Source: Burkholderia cepacia
GTDB taxonomy: Bacteria; Pseudomonadota; Gammaproteobacteria; Burkholderiales; Burkholderiaceae
Length of the DNA: 64,000 nt
Assembly (NCBI RefSeq): GCF_001718835.1
Contig: NZ_CP013443.1
Span: 806,001 to 870,000, forward strand
Reading direction: 5' to 3'
Shown: positions 51,497 to 60,784 of the stretch, piece by piece
How the letters are laid out: the number at the start of each line of letters is the position of its first letter
How positions within the stretch are numbered: position 1 is the stretch's first letter
Notes under the pieces: generated by a model
The model's database searches: none
The model's input: only the letters and a program-made list of their open reading frames with translations
What the model was told of the DNA's origin: nothing
Program-made: the position numbers and the translations under genes

Positions 51497-51579
51497 CGGC
51501 GCGGCGACGCACGGCCGCACGCTTTTGCCTACACTGACGAATCGCGCGGCACCGGGCCGCGCCTTACCGTGCACGCACC

Positions 51580-51981
51580 ATGTCCGATCACCAGGTTTAT
51601 CTCGACACGCTCGATGCGAGCCTCGTCGCCATCGAGCGCTGGCTGTCCGGCGTCGATAGCGCGCCCGAGGCGCTCGACGCGCTGCTCGCGTCGTTCTCCG
51701 CCGATTTCACGATGATCCTGACCGACGGCCGCATGGTCGATCATGACGGCATGCGCGCGCTGTTCGCGAAGCTCGCCGGCGCGAAGCCGGGGCTGCGCAT
51801 CGGGTTGTCGGAAACGCACGTGCTCGTGTCGGACGACCGCCACGCGGTCATCACCTATCTCGAGGCGCAGCACGCGGCCTCGGGCGAGCTGCCCGCGCGC
51901 CGCGCGACCGCCGTGTTCGACCGCGACGCGGCGGGCGTCGTGCGCTGGACCCATCTGCAGGAAACCTTCTGCACCGCGTGA
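51580..51981 (+). CDS. NTF2-like/DUF4440 family protein
   Basis: A 133-residue protein that looks like a SnoaL/NTF2-fold unit: an N-terminal helix (LDTLDASLVAIERWLSGVD), LLASFSADFTMILTDGRMV, then beta strands with LGLRIG-like SETHVLVSDDRHAVITYLEA and ATAVFDRDAAGVVRWTHLQE at the end. Such proteins act as small isomerases, or as ligand-binding proteins without known role; no catalytic residue can be named. It lies 83 bases after xdhC in the same direction and may share its transcript, but a purine link is not evident. Confidence 0.8.
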   Translation: MSDHQVYLDTLDASLVAIERWLSGVDSAPEALDALLASFSADFTMILTDGRMVDHDGMRALFAKLAGAKPGLRIGLSETHVLVSDDRHAVITYLEAQHAASGELPARRATAVFDRDAAGVVRWTHLQETFCTA

Positions 51982-51992
51982 GCCGCGCGGCG

Positions 51993-52943
51993 TCAGCGCT
52001 TGCGCGCGCCGCGTGCGGCGGTCAGCTCGTCGGACACGCTCTGCATCAGCGCACACAGCCACGCGATGTCGGTCGGCCGGTCGGGTTGCGGATGCGTGAG
52101 CAGGTAGCTCTTGATACGCGGAAACGGCACCGGCGGCGTAACGACGACGAGCGGCAGCAACTGCGCATAATGCGTCGCGAAGCGGCGCGTCGTCGTGAAG
52201 ATCAGGTCCGATTGCAGCAGCACCTGCGGCACGATCCCGAAGTACGGCAGCGTCGTCACGATGCGCCGCGTGAGGTGTGCGCGGGCAAGGCCGATCTCGA
52301 TTGCGTTGCGCTTGTCGCCGGTGTACGGCGTCGGCGCGACGTGCGCGGCCGACGCGTACGCTTCGCGCGTGAGCGGCCCGCGCGCGAGCGGATGGGAGTC
52401 CCGCATCAGGCACACGATCGTGTCGGAGAACAGGTCCTGACGCGCGAACTGCGGGTCGGGCTTCGGCCAGTTGCCGATCACGAGGTCGAGCGCGCCGGAT
52501 TCGAGCGCGCCCGCGTGATCGAGCGCGGGATTCAGCGAATCGATTTCCAGGTGCGCATGCGGCGCCGCGTCGCGAAAGCGCTCGATCAGCGTCGGCATGA
52601 AGAAATCGTTCAGGTAGTCGGGCGCGGCGACGCGGAACGTGCGCCGGGCGGACGACGGATCGAAGTCGCCGTGCGGCGTTGCGATGAAATCGACCTCGCG
52701 CAGCGCGCGCTGCGCGGCCTCGAGCAGCGATGCGCCGTATTCGGTCGGCACCATGCCGGATTTGCCGCGCACGAGGATCGGGTCGTTCAGCGTCTCGCGC
52801 AGCTTGCGCAGTGCGGTGCTGATCGCGGGCTGGGTCTGGTTCAGCCGCAGCGCGGCCTGCGTGACGCTGCGCTCGAGCAGCAGCGTGCGCAGCACACGCA
52901 CGAGCCAGATATCGAGCGAGGCGGTACGGTCGTCGTCTTCCAT
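51993..52943 (-). CDS. LysR family transcriptional regulator
   Basis: A 316-residue LTTR. The HTH reads RVLRTLLLERSVTQAALRLN then LNQTQPAISTALRKLRETLN, a NodD/NahR/LinR-like type with the wing DPILVRGKSGMVPTEYG. The effector domain begins about residue 95 (RTFRVAAPDYLNDFFMPTLI). This subgroup usually regulates aromatic or related catabolism. The adjacent gene, 98 bases upstream on the same strand, encodes a 2-hydroxychromene-2-carboxylate isomerase-type protein, a naphthalene-pathway relative, which fits, but no other genes of such a pathway are here. Confidence 0.9.
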   Translation of the reverse strand: MEDDDRTASLDIWLVRVLRTLLLERSVTQAALRLNQTQPAISTALRKLRETLNDPILVRGKSGMVPTEYGASLLEAAQRALREVDFIATPHGDFDPSSARRTFRVAAPDYLNDFFMPTLIERFRDAAPHAHLEIDSLNPALDHAGALESGALDLVIGNWPKPDPQFARQDLFSDTIVCLMRDSHPLARGPLTREAYASAAHVAPTPYTGDKRNAIEIGLARAHLTRRIVTTLPYFGIVPQVLLQSDLIFTTTRRFATHYAQLLPLVVVTPPVPFPRIKSYLLTHPQPDRPTDIAWLCALMQSVSDELTAARGARKR

Positions 52944-53041
52944 CGGTGGGGGATGGGGCGGGCGACGCGTAACCTTACCGCAGGCGCGCGCGCCCGTGCA
53001 TCGTGACCGGTTGATGACCGCTATTACGCACGGACACGCGC

Positions 53042-53680
53042 TTACGCGCGGCCCTTCGGCAGCGCGCTGATACGCTTGACCTCGCGCGATTCGAGCCAGT
53101 TCGGCGTGCGCGCGCAGTACAGCACCATCGGCAGCGCGTCCTCGCCCCAGAACAGCTGCTTGTTCATCCAGAACGTCGGCACGCCGAACACGCCGAGCGC
53201 GATCGCGTCGTCGATGTGGCGGCGCAGCTGCGCGGCGGTTTCCTCGAATTCGATCAGTTCGTCGCCGTGGCCGACGCCGACGCGTTCGCACAGCGCCGCG
53301 AAGCCTTCCGGCGTCGACGGATCGTTGCCTTCGCGCCAGATGAAGCGGAACATTTCCAGCACCGTCACGATATCGGCGCGCAGCGCGATCGCGAGGCGCA
53401 GCACCTTGTCGGACTCGAACGGGTGCGCGGGCGGCATCTTGAAGCGGATGCCGAGCTGCTCGGCGCGGAACAGCGCGTGGCGGTACGTGAACACGCGCTT
53501 GGCCGGCACGTCGGCGCTGGGGCGCTGCCCCCAGTGGCGCTGCAGGTCGGGCAGCGACACCGCGACGGGTTCGAACGGCACGTCCGGCCACTTGTCGTGC
53601 TGTTCGAGGAGCAGGTAGGAGAACGGCGACACGAAGTCGAAGAACCAGGCGGGCTGGGCGGTATCGAGGCCGGTTGTCAT
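53042..53680 (-). CDS. 2-hydroxychromene-2-carboxylate isomerase family protein (DsbA/GST kappa fold)
   Basis: A 212-residue protein of the DsbA-like HCCA isomerase family. The N-terminal WFFDFVSPFSYLLLEQ contains the Ser that replaces the DsbA active Cys; the helical insertion spans about 65-165 and ends in IDDAIALGVFGVPTFWMNKQ, whose cis-Pro loop VPTF binds glutathione in family members. NahD acts in naphthalene breakdown; no other naphthalene gene is present, so the true substrate is open. ATG 53680 is preceded by GGAG. It is adjacent to the LysR regulator on the same strand and to the TAXI receptor upstream. Confidence 0.9.
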   Translation of the reverse strand: MTTGLDTAQPAWFFDFVSPFSYLLLEQHDKWPDVPFEPVAVSLPDLQRHWGQRPSADVPAKRVFTYRHALFRAEQLGIRFKMPPAHPFESDKVLRLAIALRADIVTVLEMFRFIWREGNDPSTPEGFAALCERVGVGHGDELIEFEETAAQLRRHIDDAIALGVFGVPTFWMNKQLFWGEDALPMVLYCARTPNWLESREVKRISALPKGRA

Positions 53681-53792
53681 GTCGATCTCCAGAGGAAGGG
53701 GCCGGGGCCGGCCGTCTCGCGCGCGGCGCCCGGCGGCGGCCCCCATGTTACGCGGCGGCGCACGCATGCGGCAATGATCGCGGATCGTCCGG

Positions 53793-55217
53793 TCAAGCGG
53801 AACCGGGAGTCGCCCGAGGGGGCGCGCCGTCGCCGCCGGACGCGTGCGGCGCGTCGTGCGGGCGGCCGTGCGGATCGGCTTCGTGCGCGGTGAGCCGTTC
53901 GCGCACGAAGCCGATGTGCTCGCGCAGCACGTAGAACTGGCCGGCATAGGCGAGCGGCATTTTCATCCGGTTCACGGCTTCCTCGATGTCGTCGAGTTCG
54001 TCGAGCAACTGCACGCGCTCCTCGGCCGTGTGCTCGCCGAGCGCACGGCGCTCGAGCGCGATCAGCGCGCCGTACCAGCGGTAGATGCGCGAGCGCACGC
54101 GCCAGCCGTACAGCGACGGCACGAGCCGCAGCCCCGGGATCAGCACGACGATCAGCGGCACGACCACGACGAGCAGCCGGTCGACGAGGCTCGCGACCCA
54201 GAACGGCAGCCGTCGGTACAGGAAGGTCTTGCCGGATTTGTAGTAGCGCGCGGCGTCGTCGGACAGCGGGAAGCCGCGCGTGACGGACGACGGGAATTCG
54301 CCCGCGTGCTGCAGGATCGTCGCATGGCCGTGCACCTCGCGCGCGGCCTCGATCAGCAGGTCGGACAGCGCGGGGTGCAGCGAGTCGCGCGCGACCAGCT
54401 CGATGGTCGGCGCGACCGTGTGGATGTCGGCGGGCGGCAGGTTGCGGCCGAGATCGTAGACGCCCATCGGCAGCGTGATCGCGGTCAGGTACGGGAAGCG
54501 CCGCGCGTACGCCTCGGCCTGCGTGAACGAATACACGTGCACGCCCGGTGCGCGGAACAGTTTCGCCATCACCGGGATCTGCGTCGAATCGCCGGACAGG
54601 AATGCCGCGTCGATCTTGCCGTCGAGCAGCGCGGTGGCCGCATCCTCGCCGGCGGTCGGCAGCAGCTCGGTCGACCCGCCCGGCACGATGCCGTTCATCT
54701 TCAGCAACGCGAGGCTCAGTTCGCGCGCGCCGCTGCCTTCCGCGCCGAGCGCGAGCCGCTTGCCCTTGAAGTCGGACAGGCGCGCGACGACCGGGCCGCG
54801 GTACATGATCGCGAGCGGCACGTAGCCGATGCTGCCGAGCGACACGAGGTGTTCGTCGCGCTCCTTCGGGCCGATACCGCTCTGCACGAAGCCGACGTCG
54901 ACCGGCGCGTTCGGGTTCGACAGCCGCGCGAGGTTCTGGGCGGACCCTTCGGACGACTGGACGTCGAGCGTGACGCCGTTCTTCGCGAGGATCGTCTTGT
55001 ATTTCTGCGCCGCGTTCCAGTACGTGCTGCCGGGCGGCCCGGACGAGATCACGAGCGTGGACGGCGGGGCCGGCTGGATCAGCTTGACCGCGAGCCAGAC
55101 GGCCGCGACGGCGAGCAGCACGGTGGGGCCGATCGACAGCGCGAGGTCGCGCCACGACACCGCGACGAAGCGGGCGAGGATGCGGCGCGGCCGGCGAGGG
55201 CGCAGGAGTGGCTTCAT
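53793..55217 (-). CDS. TAXI family TRAP-type solute receptor with membrane anchor and C-terminal helices
   Basis: A 474-residue protein. Residues 28-50 form an N-terminal membrane helix (LSIGPTVLLAVAAVWLAVKL), then the TAXI receptor domain (STLVISSGPPGSTYWNAAQK, GSAQNLARLSNPNAPVDVGF, PTAGEDAATALLDGKIDAAF). After about residue 320 come another hydrophobic segment (FWVASLVDRLLVVVVPLIVV) and a charged coiled-coil tail with an Arg/His/Pro-rich end. It is therefore not a free periplasmic receptor but membrane-anchored on both sides, a form seen as orphan TAXI proteins without TRAP permease genes. The ligand is unknown. No good ribosome binding site precedes ATG 55217. Confidence 0.82.
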   Translation of the reverse strand: MKPLLRPRRPRRILARFVAVSWRDLALSIGPTVLLAVAAVWLAVKLIQPAPPSTLVISSGPPGSTYWNAAQKYKTILAKNGVTLDVQSSEGSAQNLARLSNPNAPVDVGFVQSGIGPKERDEHLVSLGSIGYVPLAIMYRGPVVARLSDFKGKRLALGAEGSGARELSLALLKMNGIVPGGSTELLPTAGEDAATALLDGKIDAAFLSGDSTQIPVMAKLFRAPGVHVYSFTQAEAYARRFPYLTAITLPMGVYDLGRNLPPADIHTVAPTIELVARDSLHPALSDLLIEAAREVHGHATILQHAGEFPSSVTRGFPLSDDAARYYKSGKTFLYRRLPFWVASLVDRLLVVVVPLIVVLIPGLRLVPSLYGWRVRSRIYRWYGALIALERRALGEHTAEERVQLLDELDDIEEAVNRMKMPLAYAGQFYVLREHIGFVRERLTAHEADPHGRPHDAPHASGGDGAPPRATPGSA

Positions 55218-55605
55218 GAACGGCGATAGGCGAGTGACGCATGCATGACGGATCGATGACGCGGACGCGTGACGGATCGCATGCATTCGCGGCGATGGTA
55301 ACCGGATTCGCCGCGCATGCGCGAATTCGGCGAATCCGGCGGGCCCGGCCGGCGCCGGCGCCGCGTCAAAAGCTTTGCGCTTCCGCGGTCGCTGGATTAC
55401 ATTGTGCGACGCAGCCGCGCCCGATTCGCGCGCGACCCGGCACGCAATGAGACCGGGCGCGTCCGGCCGGCGGCTGTCCGGCCCGGCCGGCCCGCTCTTC
55501 GCGTGCGCCGTCCGCCGGTCCGTCTTGCCTCTCTCGTATCGCCGTGGAAAACACCGGCTGTCCCGCCGCGCTCGCGCGTGCAGGCCGGCCGCCTTTGGGG
55601 GTAGT

Positions 55606-55630
55606 CGGCCGCACTGTGCGCGGCCGTTTT
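55606..55630 (+). terminator. Terminator-like hairpin in the BON gene leader
   Basis: CGGCCGC/GCGGCCG 7-bp stem (55606-55612, 55620-55626) with loop ACTGTGC and TTTT after it, 19 bases before the BON gene. The 431-base gap 55218-55648 also holds a direct repeat TGACGGATCG at 55246 and 55270, and no gene that I can support. Confidence 0.4.
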
Positions 55631-55648
55631 GATTCACTAGGAGATAGC

Positions 55649-56023
55649 ATGAAGTCGATCGTGTTGAGAGCGTTGGGAGCGTTGGGGGTGGCCGCGGTGG
55701 CCGCGTGTCTGTCGGGCAGCGTGTATGCGCAGTCGAGCGAGCCGGCGGCGCCCGAAGCGCCCGCCGCCGCGAAGAGCGCATCGAAGGCCGCCGCGAAAAC
55801 CGCGAAAAAAGCGAACCGCAAGCTCGGCTACGCGGTGCGCAAGGCCATTTCGAAGGAACAGGGCGTGAATGTGTCGAACCTCGTCGTGCGTTCGAAGGGT
55901 GGCGCGATCACGCTCGAGGGCTCGGTGCCCGACGCCGCACAGATCGACAAGGCCGAAGCTGCAGCCAAGGGCGTGACGGGCGTGACGTCGGTCACGAACA
56001 AGCTGAGCGTCCAGCCGCAATGA
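55649..56023 (+). CDS. BON-domain periplasmic protein
   Basis: A 124-residue secreted protein. The Sec signal (MKSIVLRALGALGVAAVAAC region, ending VYAQ) is followed by an Ala/Lys/Pro-rich linker (AAKSASKAAAKTAKKA) and one BON domain from about residue 58: VRKAISKEQGVNVSNLVVRS, GGAITLEGSVPDAAQIDKAE and GVTGVTSVTNKLSV. BON domains bind phospholipid and are found in osmotically induced OsmY-like proteins. AGGAGATAG precedes ATG 55649. It lies upstream of the 3HB-oligomer hydrolase in the same direction, 109 bases apart. Confidence 0.88.
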   Translation: MKSIVLRALGALGVAAVAACLSGSVYAQSSEPAAPEAPAAAKSASKAAAKTAKKANRKLGYAVRKAISKEQGVNVSNLVVRSKGGAITLEGSVPDAAQIDKAEAAAKGVTGVTSVTNKLSVQPQ

Positions 56024-56132
56024 CGCGGGGCGGCGCGTTCGCGCCGCTCGCGCTCGCATCCAGGCGGGCCTCGGAAATCCGGGGCCCGTTTTCGCTTGGA
56101 GTCCATCCGACATAACGAGAGAGAGGGCGACA

Positions 56133-58226
56133 ATGACGAAGCTACGGTGGGGCAGGCGGGTCGGGTTCGGAGCGGCGCTGGCCGCCGTCGTGACGCTGTT
56201 CGGGGCCTGCAACGGCAACGAGACGCGCGACGGCAACCAGCTGCCCGGTTTCATCGCGGGCAGCGTGCGCACGACGGCCTATGACGGCGCGAGCGACGAC
56301 CTGCTGACGGCCGGCCTCGGCAAGAGCGGCCTCGCGAGCGCCGTGCCGCCCGCGTTCGCGAACCCGGCCCGGCCGACGGCGGCCGAGCTGCGCCGCCTCG
56401 CGATCTGGTCGAACTACCGCGCGCTCGTCGACATGAGTGCGAACGGCGGCTACGGCCGCTTCTGGGGGCCGAACGTCGATCTCGACGGCAACGACACGCT
56501 CGGCGAAGGCAAGATCCCCGGCACCGAATACCTCGCGTACGCCGACGACGGCAGCGGCAGCAAGAACGTGACGCTGCTCGTGCAGGTGCCCGCCAGCTTC
56601 AATCCCGCGCAGCCGTGCATCGTCACCGCGACGTCGTCGGGCTCGCGCGGTGTGTACGGCGCGATTTCCGCGGCCGGCGAATGGGCGCTCAAGCGCGGCT
56701 GCGCGGTGGCCTACAACGACAAGGGCGGCGGCAATGGCGCGCACGAACTCATGTCGGACACCGTCACGCTGATCGACGGCACGCTCGCCAACGCGGTGCT
56801 GGCCGGCACCGCGAGCCTGTTCACCGCGAACGTGACGAGCGGCGATCTCGCCACCTTCAATGCCCGCTTCCCGAACCGCTATGCGTTCAAGCACGCGCAT
56901 TCGCAGCAGAATCCCGAGCAGGACTGGGGGCGCGTGACGCTGCAGTCGGTCGAGTTCGCGTACTGGGCGCTCAACGAGCAGTTCGGCCCGCTGGTCGACG
57001 GCTCGCATCACGGCGTGCGCTATCGCGCGGGCGACATCACGACGATCGCCGCGTCGGTCAGCAACGGCGGCGGCGCGTCGCTCGCGGCGGCCGAGCAGGA
57101 CAGCCGCGGCTGGATCACCGCGGTCGTGGTTGGCGAGCCTCAAATCAACGTGCGGATGGCGCCGAACGCGGTCGTGCGCTCGGGCGGCCAGCCGGTGCCG
57201 TCGTTCGGCCGGCCGCTGGCCGACTACGCGACCCTCGCGAACCTGCTCGAGCCGTGCGCGGCGGCGGCGTCCGCGCTGGCCGGCGCGCCGTATCTCACCG
57301 CGCTGCCGTCGGCCGTCACGCAGTCGATCCGCACGCAGCGCTGCGCGACGCTCGCCGCGGCCGGGCTCGTGTCGGGGGCCGATACGCAAAGCCAGGCCGC
57401 CGACGCGCTCGCGCAGCTCCACGCGGCCGGCTACCTGGCCGATTCCGACCTGCTGCAGGCGCCGATGTGGGATTCGCAGGCGATCCCGGCGATCGCGGTC
57501 ACGTACGCGAACGCGTACACGCGCTCGCGCGTCGCCGACAACCTGTGCAATTTCAGCTTCGCGACGACGAACCCGGCGACGGGCGCCGTCGCCGCGCCCG
57601 CCACGTCGCCGATGCCGGCCGTATTCGGCGTCGGCAACGGCGTGCCGCCGACGGCCGGCATCAACCTCGTGTTCAACACGGGCGCGGGTATCGACCACCG
57701 GCTCGCGACACCCGATGCGAGCTTCGCGGGCGCGCTGTGCCTGCGCCAGCTCTGGACGAACGGGATGCTCGGGATGCCCGCGAACGTCGACGCGGTGCGC
57801 GTGAACGCGAACCTGCAGGGCAAGCCGGCGATCATCGTCCAGGGCCGCAGCGACGCACTGGTGCCGGTGAACCACGCATCGCGCGCGTACGTCGCGCAGA
57901 ACGGCATCAGCGAAGGCGGGCGCAGCCAGCTCGTGTTCTACGAGGTGACGAACGGCCAGCACTTCGACGCGTTCCTGCCGGTGCCGGGCTTCGACACGCG
58001 CTTCGTGCCGGTTCACTACTACAACCTGCAGGCGCTGAACCTGATGTGGCGGCACCTGAAGAACGGTGCACCGCTGCCGCCGTCGCAGGTGATCCGCACG
58101 GTGCCGCGCGGCGGCACGCCGGGCGCCGCGCCCGCGCTGACGAGCGCGAACCTGCCGCCGATCTCGGCCGCGCCGGGCGGCAATGCGATCACGGTCGGCG
58201 CGGGGGCGCTCGACGTGCCGTTCTGA
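56133..58226 (+). CDS. D-(-)-3-hydroxybutyrate oligomer hydrolase
   Basis: A 697-residue esterase of the 3HB-oligomer hydrolase family (EC 3.1.1.22), which cleaves 3-hydroxybutyrate dimers and oligomers released from PHB. The N-terminus is lipoprotein-like, with Cys in VVTLFGACNGN, so export is likely. Family phrases are SNYRALVDMSANGGYGRFWG, DKGGGNGAHELMSDTVTLID and the nucleophile region AASVSNGGGASLAAAEQD with Ser310. The length and phrases match the Ralstonia enzyme. GAGAGAGAGGG precedes ATG 56133. A strong terminator lies just after the stop. Confidence 0.93.
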   Translation: MTKLRWGRRVGFGAALAAVVTLFGACNGNETRDGNQLPGFIAGSVRTTAYDGASDDLLTAGLGKSGLASAVPPAFANPARPTAAELRRLAIWSNYRALVDMSANGGYGRFWGPNVDLDGNDTLGEGKIPGTEYLAYADDGSGSKNVTLLVQVPASFNPAQPCIVTATSSGSRGVYGAISAAGEWALKRGCAVAYNDKGGGNGAHELMSDTVTLIDGTLANAVLAGTASLFTANVTSGDLATFNARFPNRYAFKHAHSQQNPEQDWGRVTLQSVEFAYWALNEQFGPLVDGSHHGVRYRAGDITTIAASVSNGGGASLAAAEQDSRGWITAVVVGEPQINVRMAPNAVVRSGGQPVPSFGRPLADYATLANLLEPCAAAASALAGAPYLTALPSAVTQSIRTQRCATLAAAGLVSGADTQSQAADALAQLHAAGYLADSDLLQAPMWDSQAIPAIAVTYANAYTRSRVADNLCNFSFATTNPATGAVAAPATSPMPAVFGVGNGVPPTAGINLVFNTGAGIDHRLATPDASFAGALCLRQLWTNGMLGMPANVDAVRVNANLQGKPAIIVQGRSDALVPVNHASRAYVAQNGISEGGRSQLVFYEVTNGQHFDAFLPVPGFDTRFVPVHYYNLQALNLMWRHLKNGAPLPPSQVIRTVPRGGTPGAAPALTSANLPPISAAPGGNAITVGAGALDVPF

Positions 58227-58247
58227 ACGCGCGCCGCCGCCCGCCCG

Positions 58248-58277
58248 AAGCCGGACGCGCGCGTCCGGCTTTTTTTC
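58248..58277 (+). terminator. Rho-independent terminator after the 3HB-oligomer hydrolase gene
   Basis: Stem AGCCGGAC/GTCCGGCT around GCGCGC, followed by a run of seven or more T on the plus strand, about 20 bases after the stop codon. Confidence 0.9.
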
Positions 58278-58841
58278 GCCCATGCGCGGGAATCGCTTCC
58301 CGGATTCGATGCCCGGCGAAACGCCGGCGCCGTAACAAATTGTTACTTTACGGCTGAAAACCCGGAATTTATTATGCGCCGGTATTTTCACTTAATTTAA
58401 TAAATTATCCGGGACACATATTCCTTTCCTTTCGTTTAGATAATCCTTTCGGTTTTATTAATTCGGCCCGGGCCGCGATTGAACGCAATTTTGCGATTAA
58501 TCGACGCTCCGCCGAGAGGGATTGCTCGCCCTTTCGCAGCAAAGCGGCCTTGTCCGGCCTGGCTTTGCGGGGTGAGGCTTTGCCTTCGATCTGCATGCGC
58601 TTCGCCACGGCCGGGAATCGGGCGTGAAATCGCGAGTGATTTTGAATTGCCGTTTGCAATGGAATTGATTCCATTGGGTGCTTGCTGAATATCGGGTGGG
58701 GTAAATCGTGCCGATCGGTATTCGCCGATCCGGTAAAAAACTCGGAGTGCGTCGCATAACGAATGCATTCCTGGTGCGGAGCGCCGGCGCAAATGATCCT
58801 TTGCGACCGGCGGTATTTATCGTTCTGTTCGAGAGGCAATA
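58278..58841. other. AT-rich intergenic region before the S10 peptidase gene
   Basis: No gene is supported here. From about 58330 to 58760 the composition is clearly more AT-rich than the genes on either side (for example TTATTATGCGCC and TTAATTTAATAAATTATCC near 58370-58410). Short frames on the minus strand look like chance. The region presumably holds the promoter of the downstream peptidase gene. Confidence 0.55.
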
Positions 58842-60677
58842 ATGACGACACGGAAGTCCTTGAAAGACGGTTTCGCGCTATTCGGAACGACACTGAGCGT
58901 GCCGCTCGCCGCCGCTGCGGCCGCGGCGCTGCTCGTCACGGGGTGCGGCGGCGACGACGGCGCGAGCCCGTCCGCCGCCGCGGCCGCGGCGGCCACGGCC
59001 GCGAATACGCCGGCGTCCGGCGCGTCGACGAACGCCGCGCAGGCCGACCAGCCGTACGTCGACACCGACGTGTACGGCACCGGGCCGAACGACGCGGTGA
59101 CCGACGCCACCGAAGGCGCGGCGGTCGTGCACCGGCAGGTGTCGATCGGCGGCAAGACCATCAAGTACACGGCCACCACGGGCCACCTGACGACGATCGA
59201 CCCGGTCACGTCGGCGCCGAACGCGAAGATGTTCTACGTCGCGTACACGCAGGACAATCCGGACCCGTCGAAGCCGCGCCCGGTCACGTTCTTCTACAAC
59301 GGCGGCCCCGGCTCGTCGTCGGTCTACCTGCTGCTCGGCTCGTACGGGCCGAAGCGCCTGCAGTCGTCGTTCCCGAACTTCACGCCGCCCGCGCCGTACA
59401 AGCTGCTCGACAACCCGGACAGCCTGCTCGACCGTACCGACCTCGTGTTCATCAACCCGGTCGGCACCGGTTACTCGGCGGCGATCGCCCCGGCGAAGAA
59501 CAAGGACTTCTGGGGCACCGACCAGGACGCCCGCTCGATCGACCGCTTCATCCAGCGCTACCTGACCAAGTATTCGCGCTGGAATTCGCCGAAATTCCTG
59601 TACGGCGAGTCGTACGGCACCGCGCGCAGCGCGGTCGTGTCGTGGGTGCTGCATGAGGACGGCATCGACCTGAACGGGATCACGCTGCAGTCGTCGATCC
59701 TCGACTACGCGAATGCGTTGTCCGCGCCGGGCACGTTCCCGACGCTCGCGGCCGACGCGTTCTACTGGAAGAAGACGACGCTCAACCCGACGCCGACCGA
59801 TCTCGACGCGTACATGGTCCAGGCCCGCAACTACGCGGACAACACGCTCGCGCCGCTCGCGCAGAAGCCGAACCCGCAGGACGGCGGCTTCGTGAACGTG
59901 CGGCTGAACCTGAACCTGCAGACCGCGCAGCAGATGGGCGCGTACATCGGCACGGACCCGACGTCGCTGATCCAGACGTTCGGCAACCCGGCCGCGCTCG
60001 GCAACGTGCCGTCGTCGGACGACAACCCGCCGTACACGTTCTTCCTGACGCTCGTGCCGGGCACGCAGATCGGCCAGTACGACGGTCGCGCGAACTTCAC
60101 GGGCAAGGGCATCGCGCCGTACATCCTGCCGAACTCGGGCAGCAACGATCCGTCGATCACGAACGTCGGCGGCGCGTACACGGTGCTGTGGAACAGCTAC
60201 ATCAACACCGACCTCAAGTACACGTCGACGTCGTCGTTCGTGGACCTGAACGACCAGGTCTTCAACAACTGGGACTTCAGCCACACCGACCCGACCGGCG
60301 CGAACAAGGGCGGCGGCAATACGCTGTACACGGCCGGCGACCTGGCGTCGACGATGAGCGTGAACCCGGACCTGAAGGTGCTGTCGGCGAACGGCTATTT
60401 CGACGCCGTCACGCCGTTCCACCAGACGGAGCTGACGCTCGCGCAGATGCCGCTCGACCCGACGCTCAAGGCGCAGAACCTGACGATCAAGAACTACCCG
60501 TCGGGCCACATGATCTACCTGAACGACGCGTCGCGGACCGCGCTGAAGGGCGATCTCGCCAACTTCTACGACGGTATCCTCGCGAACCGCACCGCGCTGC
60601 AGCGGGTGCTGAAGCTGCAGGCGCGCACGCAGCAGCTGCGCCAGCAGAAGCTGGAGCAACAGCAGCAGCTCCACTGA
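58842..60677 (+). CDS. S10 family serine carboxypeptidase-like lipoprotein
   Basis: A 611-residue predicted lipoprotein: the signal ends in LLVTGC (Cys about residue 31), followed by an Ala/Ser-rich linker. The peptidase S10 fold is marked by TFFYNGGPGSSSVYLLLGSY (oxyanion region), DLVFINPVGTGYS, KFLYGESYGTARS with the nucleophile Ser257, ANGYFDAVTPF with Asp521 and YPSGHMIYL with His556. Bacterial S10 proteins of this size are exported peptidases of unclear substrate. The C-terminus is an unusual Gln/Leu-rich coil (RTQQLRQQKLEQQQQLH). A purine-rich GAGAGGC region precedes ATG 58842. Confidence 0.92.
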   Translation: MTTRKSLKDGFALFGTTLSVPLAAAAAAALLVTGCGGDDGASPSAAAAAAATAANTPASGASTNAAQADQPYVDTDVYGTGPNDAVTDATEGAAVVHRQVSIGGKTIKYTATTGHLTTIDPVTSAPNAKMFYVAYTQDNPDPSKPRPVTFFYNGGPGSSSVYLLLGSYGPKRLQSSFPNFTPPAPYKLLDNPDSLLDRTDLVFINPVGTGYSAAIAPAKNKDFWGTDQDARSIDRFIQRYLTKYSRWNSPKFLYGESYGTARSAVVSWVLHEDGIDLNGITLQSSILDYANALSAPGTFPTLAADAFYWKKTTLNPTPTDLDAYMVQARNYADNTLAPLAQKPNPQDGGFVNVRLNLNLQTAQQMGAYIGTDPTSLIQTFGNPAALGNVPSSDDNPPYTFFLTLVPGTQIGQYDGRANFTGKGIAPYILPNSGSNDPSITNVGGAYTVLWNSYINTDLKYTSTSSFVDLNDQVFNNWDFSHTDPTGANKGGGNTLYTAGDLASTMSVNPDLKVLSANGYFDAVTPFHQTELTLAQMPLDPTLKAQNLTIKNYPSGHMIYLNDASRTALKGDLANFYDGILANRTALQRVLKLQARTQQLRQQKLEQQQQLH

Positions 60678-60710
60678 GCGCGGGCGGCGCACGCGCCGCC
60701 TGACGCGACG

Positions 60711-60752
60711 TAAAAAAAACGCCGCCCGGTCACGAGCCGGGCGGCGTTCTTG
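60711..60752. terminator. Terminator between S10 peptidase and TSUP genes
   Basis: 12-bp perfect stem AACGCCGCCCGG/CCGGGCGGCGTT (60718-60729, 60737-60748) with a 7-nt loop. Eight A on the left give an eight-base U-tract for the minus-strand TSUP gene; the plus side has only a weak TTCTTGATT tail. Confidence 0.88.
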
Positions 60753-60784
60753 ATTGGAGCGGCGCGCGCGTGGCGCGCCTGCCG

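Noticed and set aside
58405..58893. 162-codon minus-strand frame before the S10 peptidase gene
   Set aside because: Crosses the start of the lipoprotein gene, has mixed composition and no domain; probably chance in AT-rich DNA.
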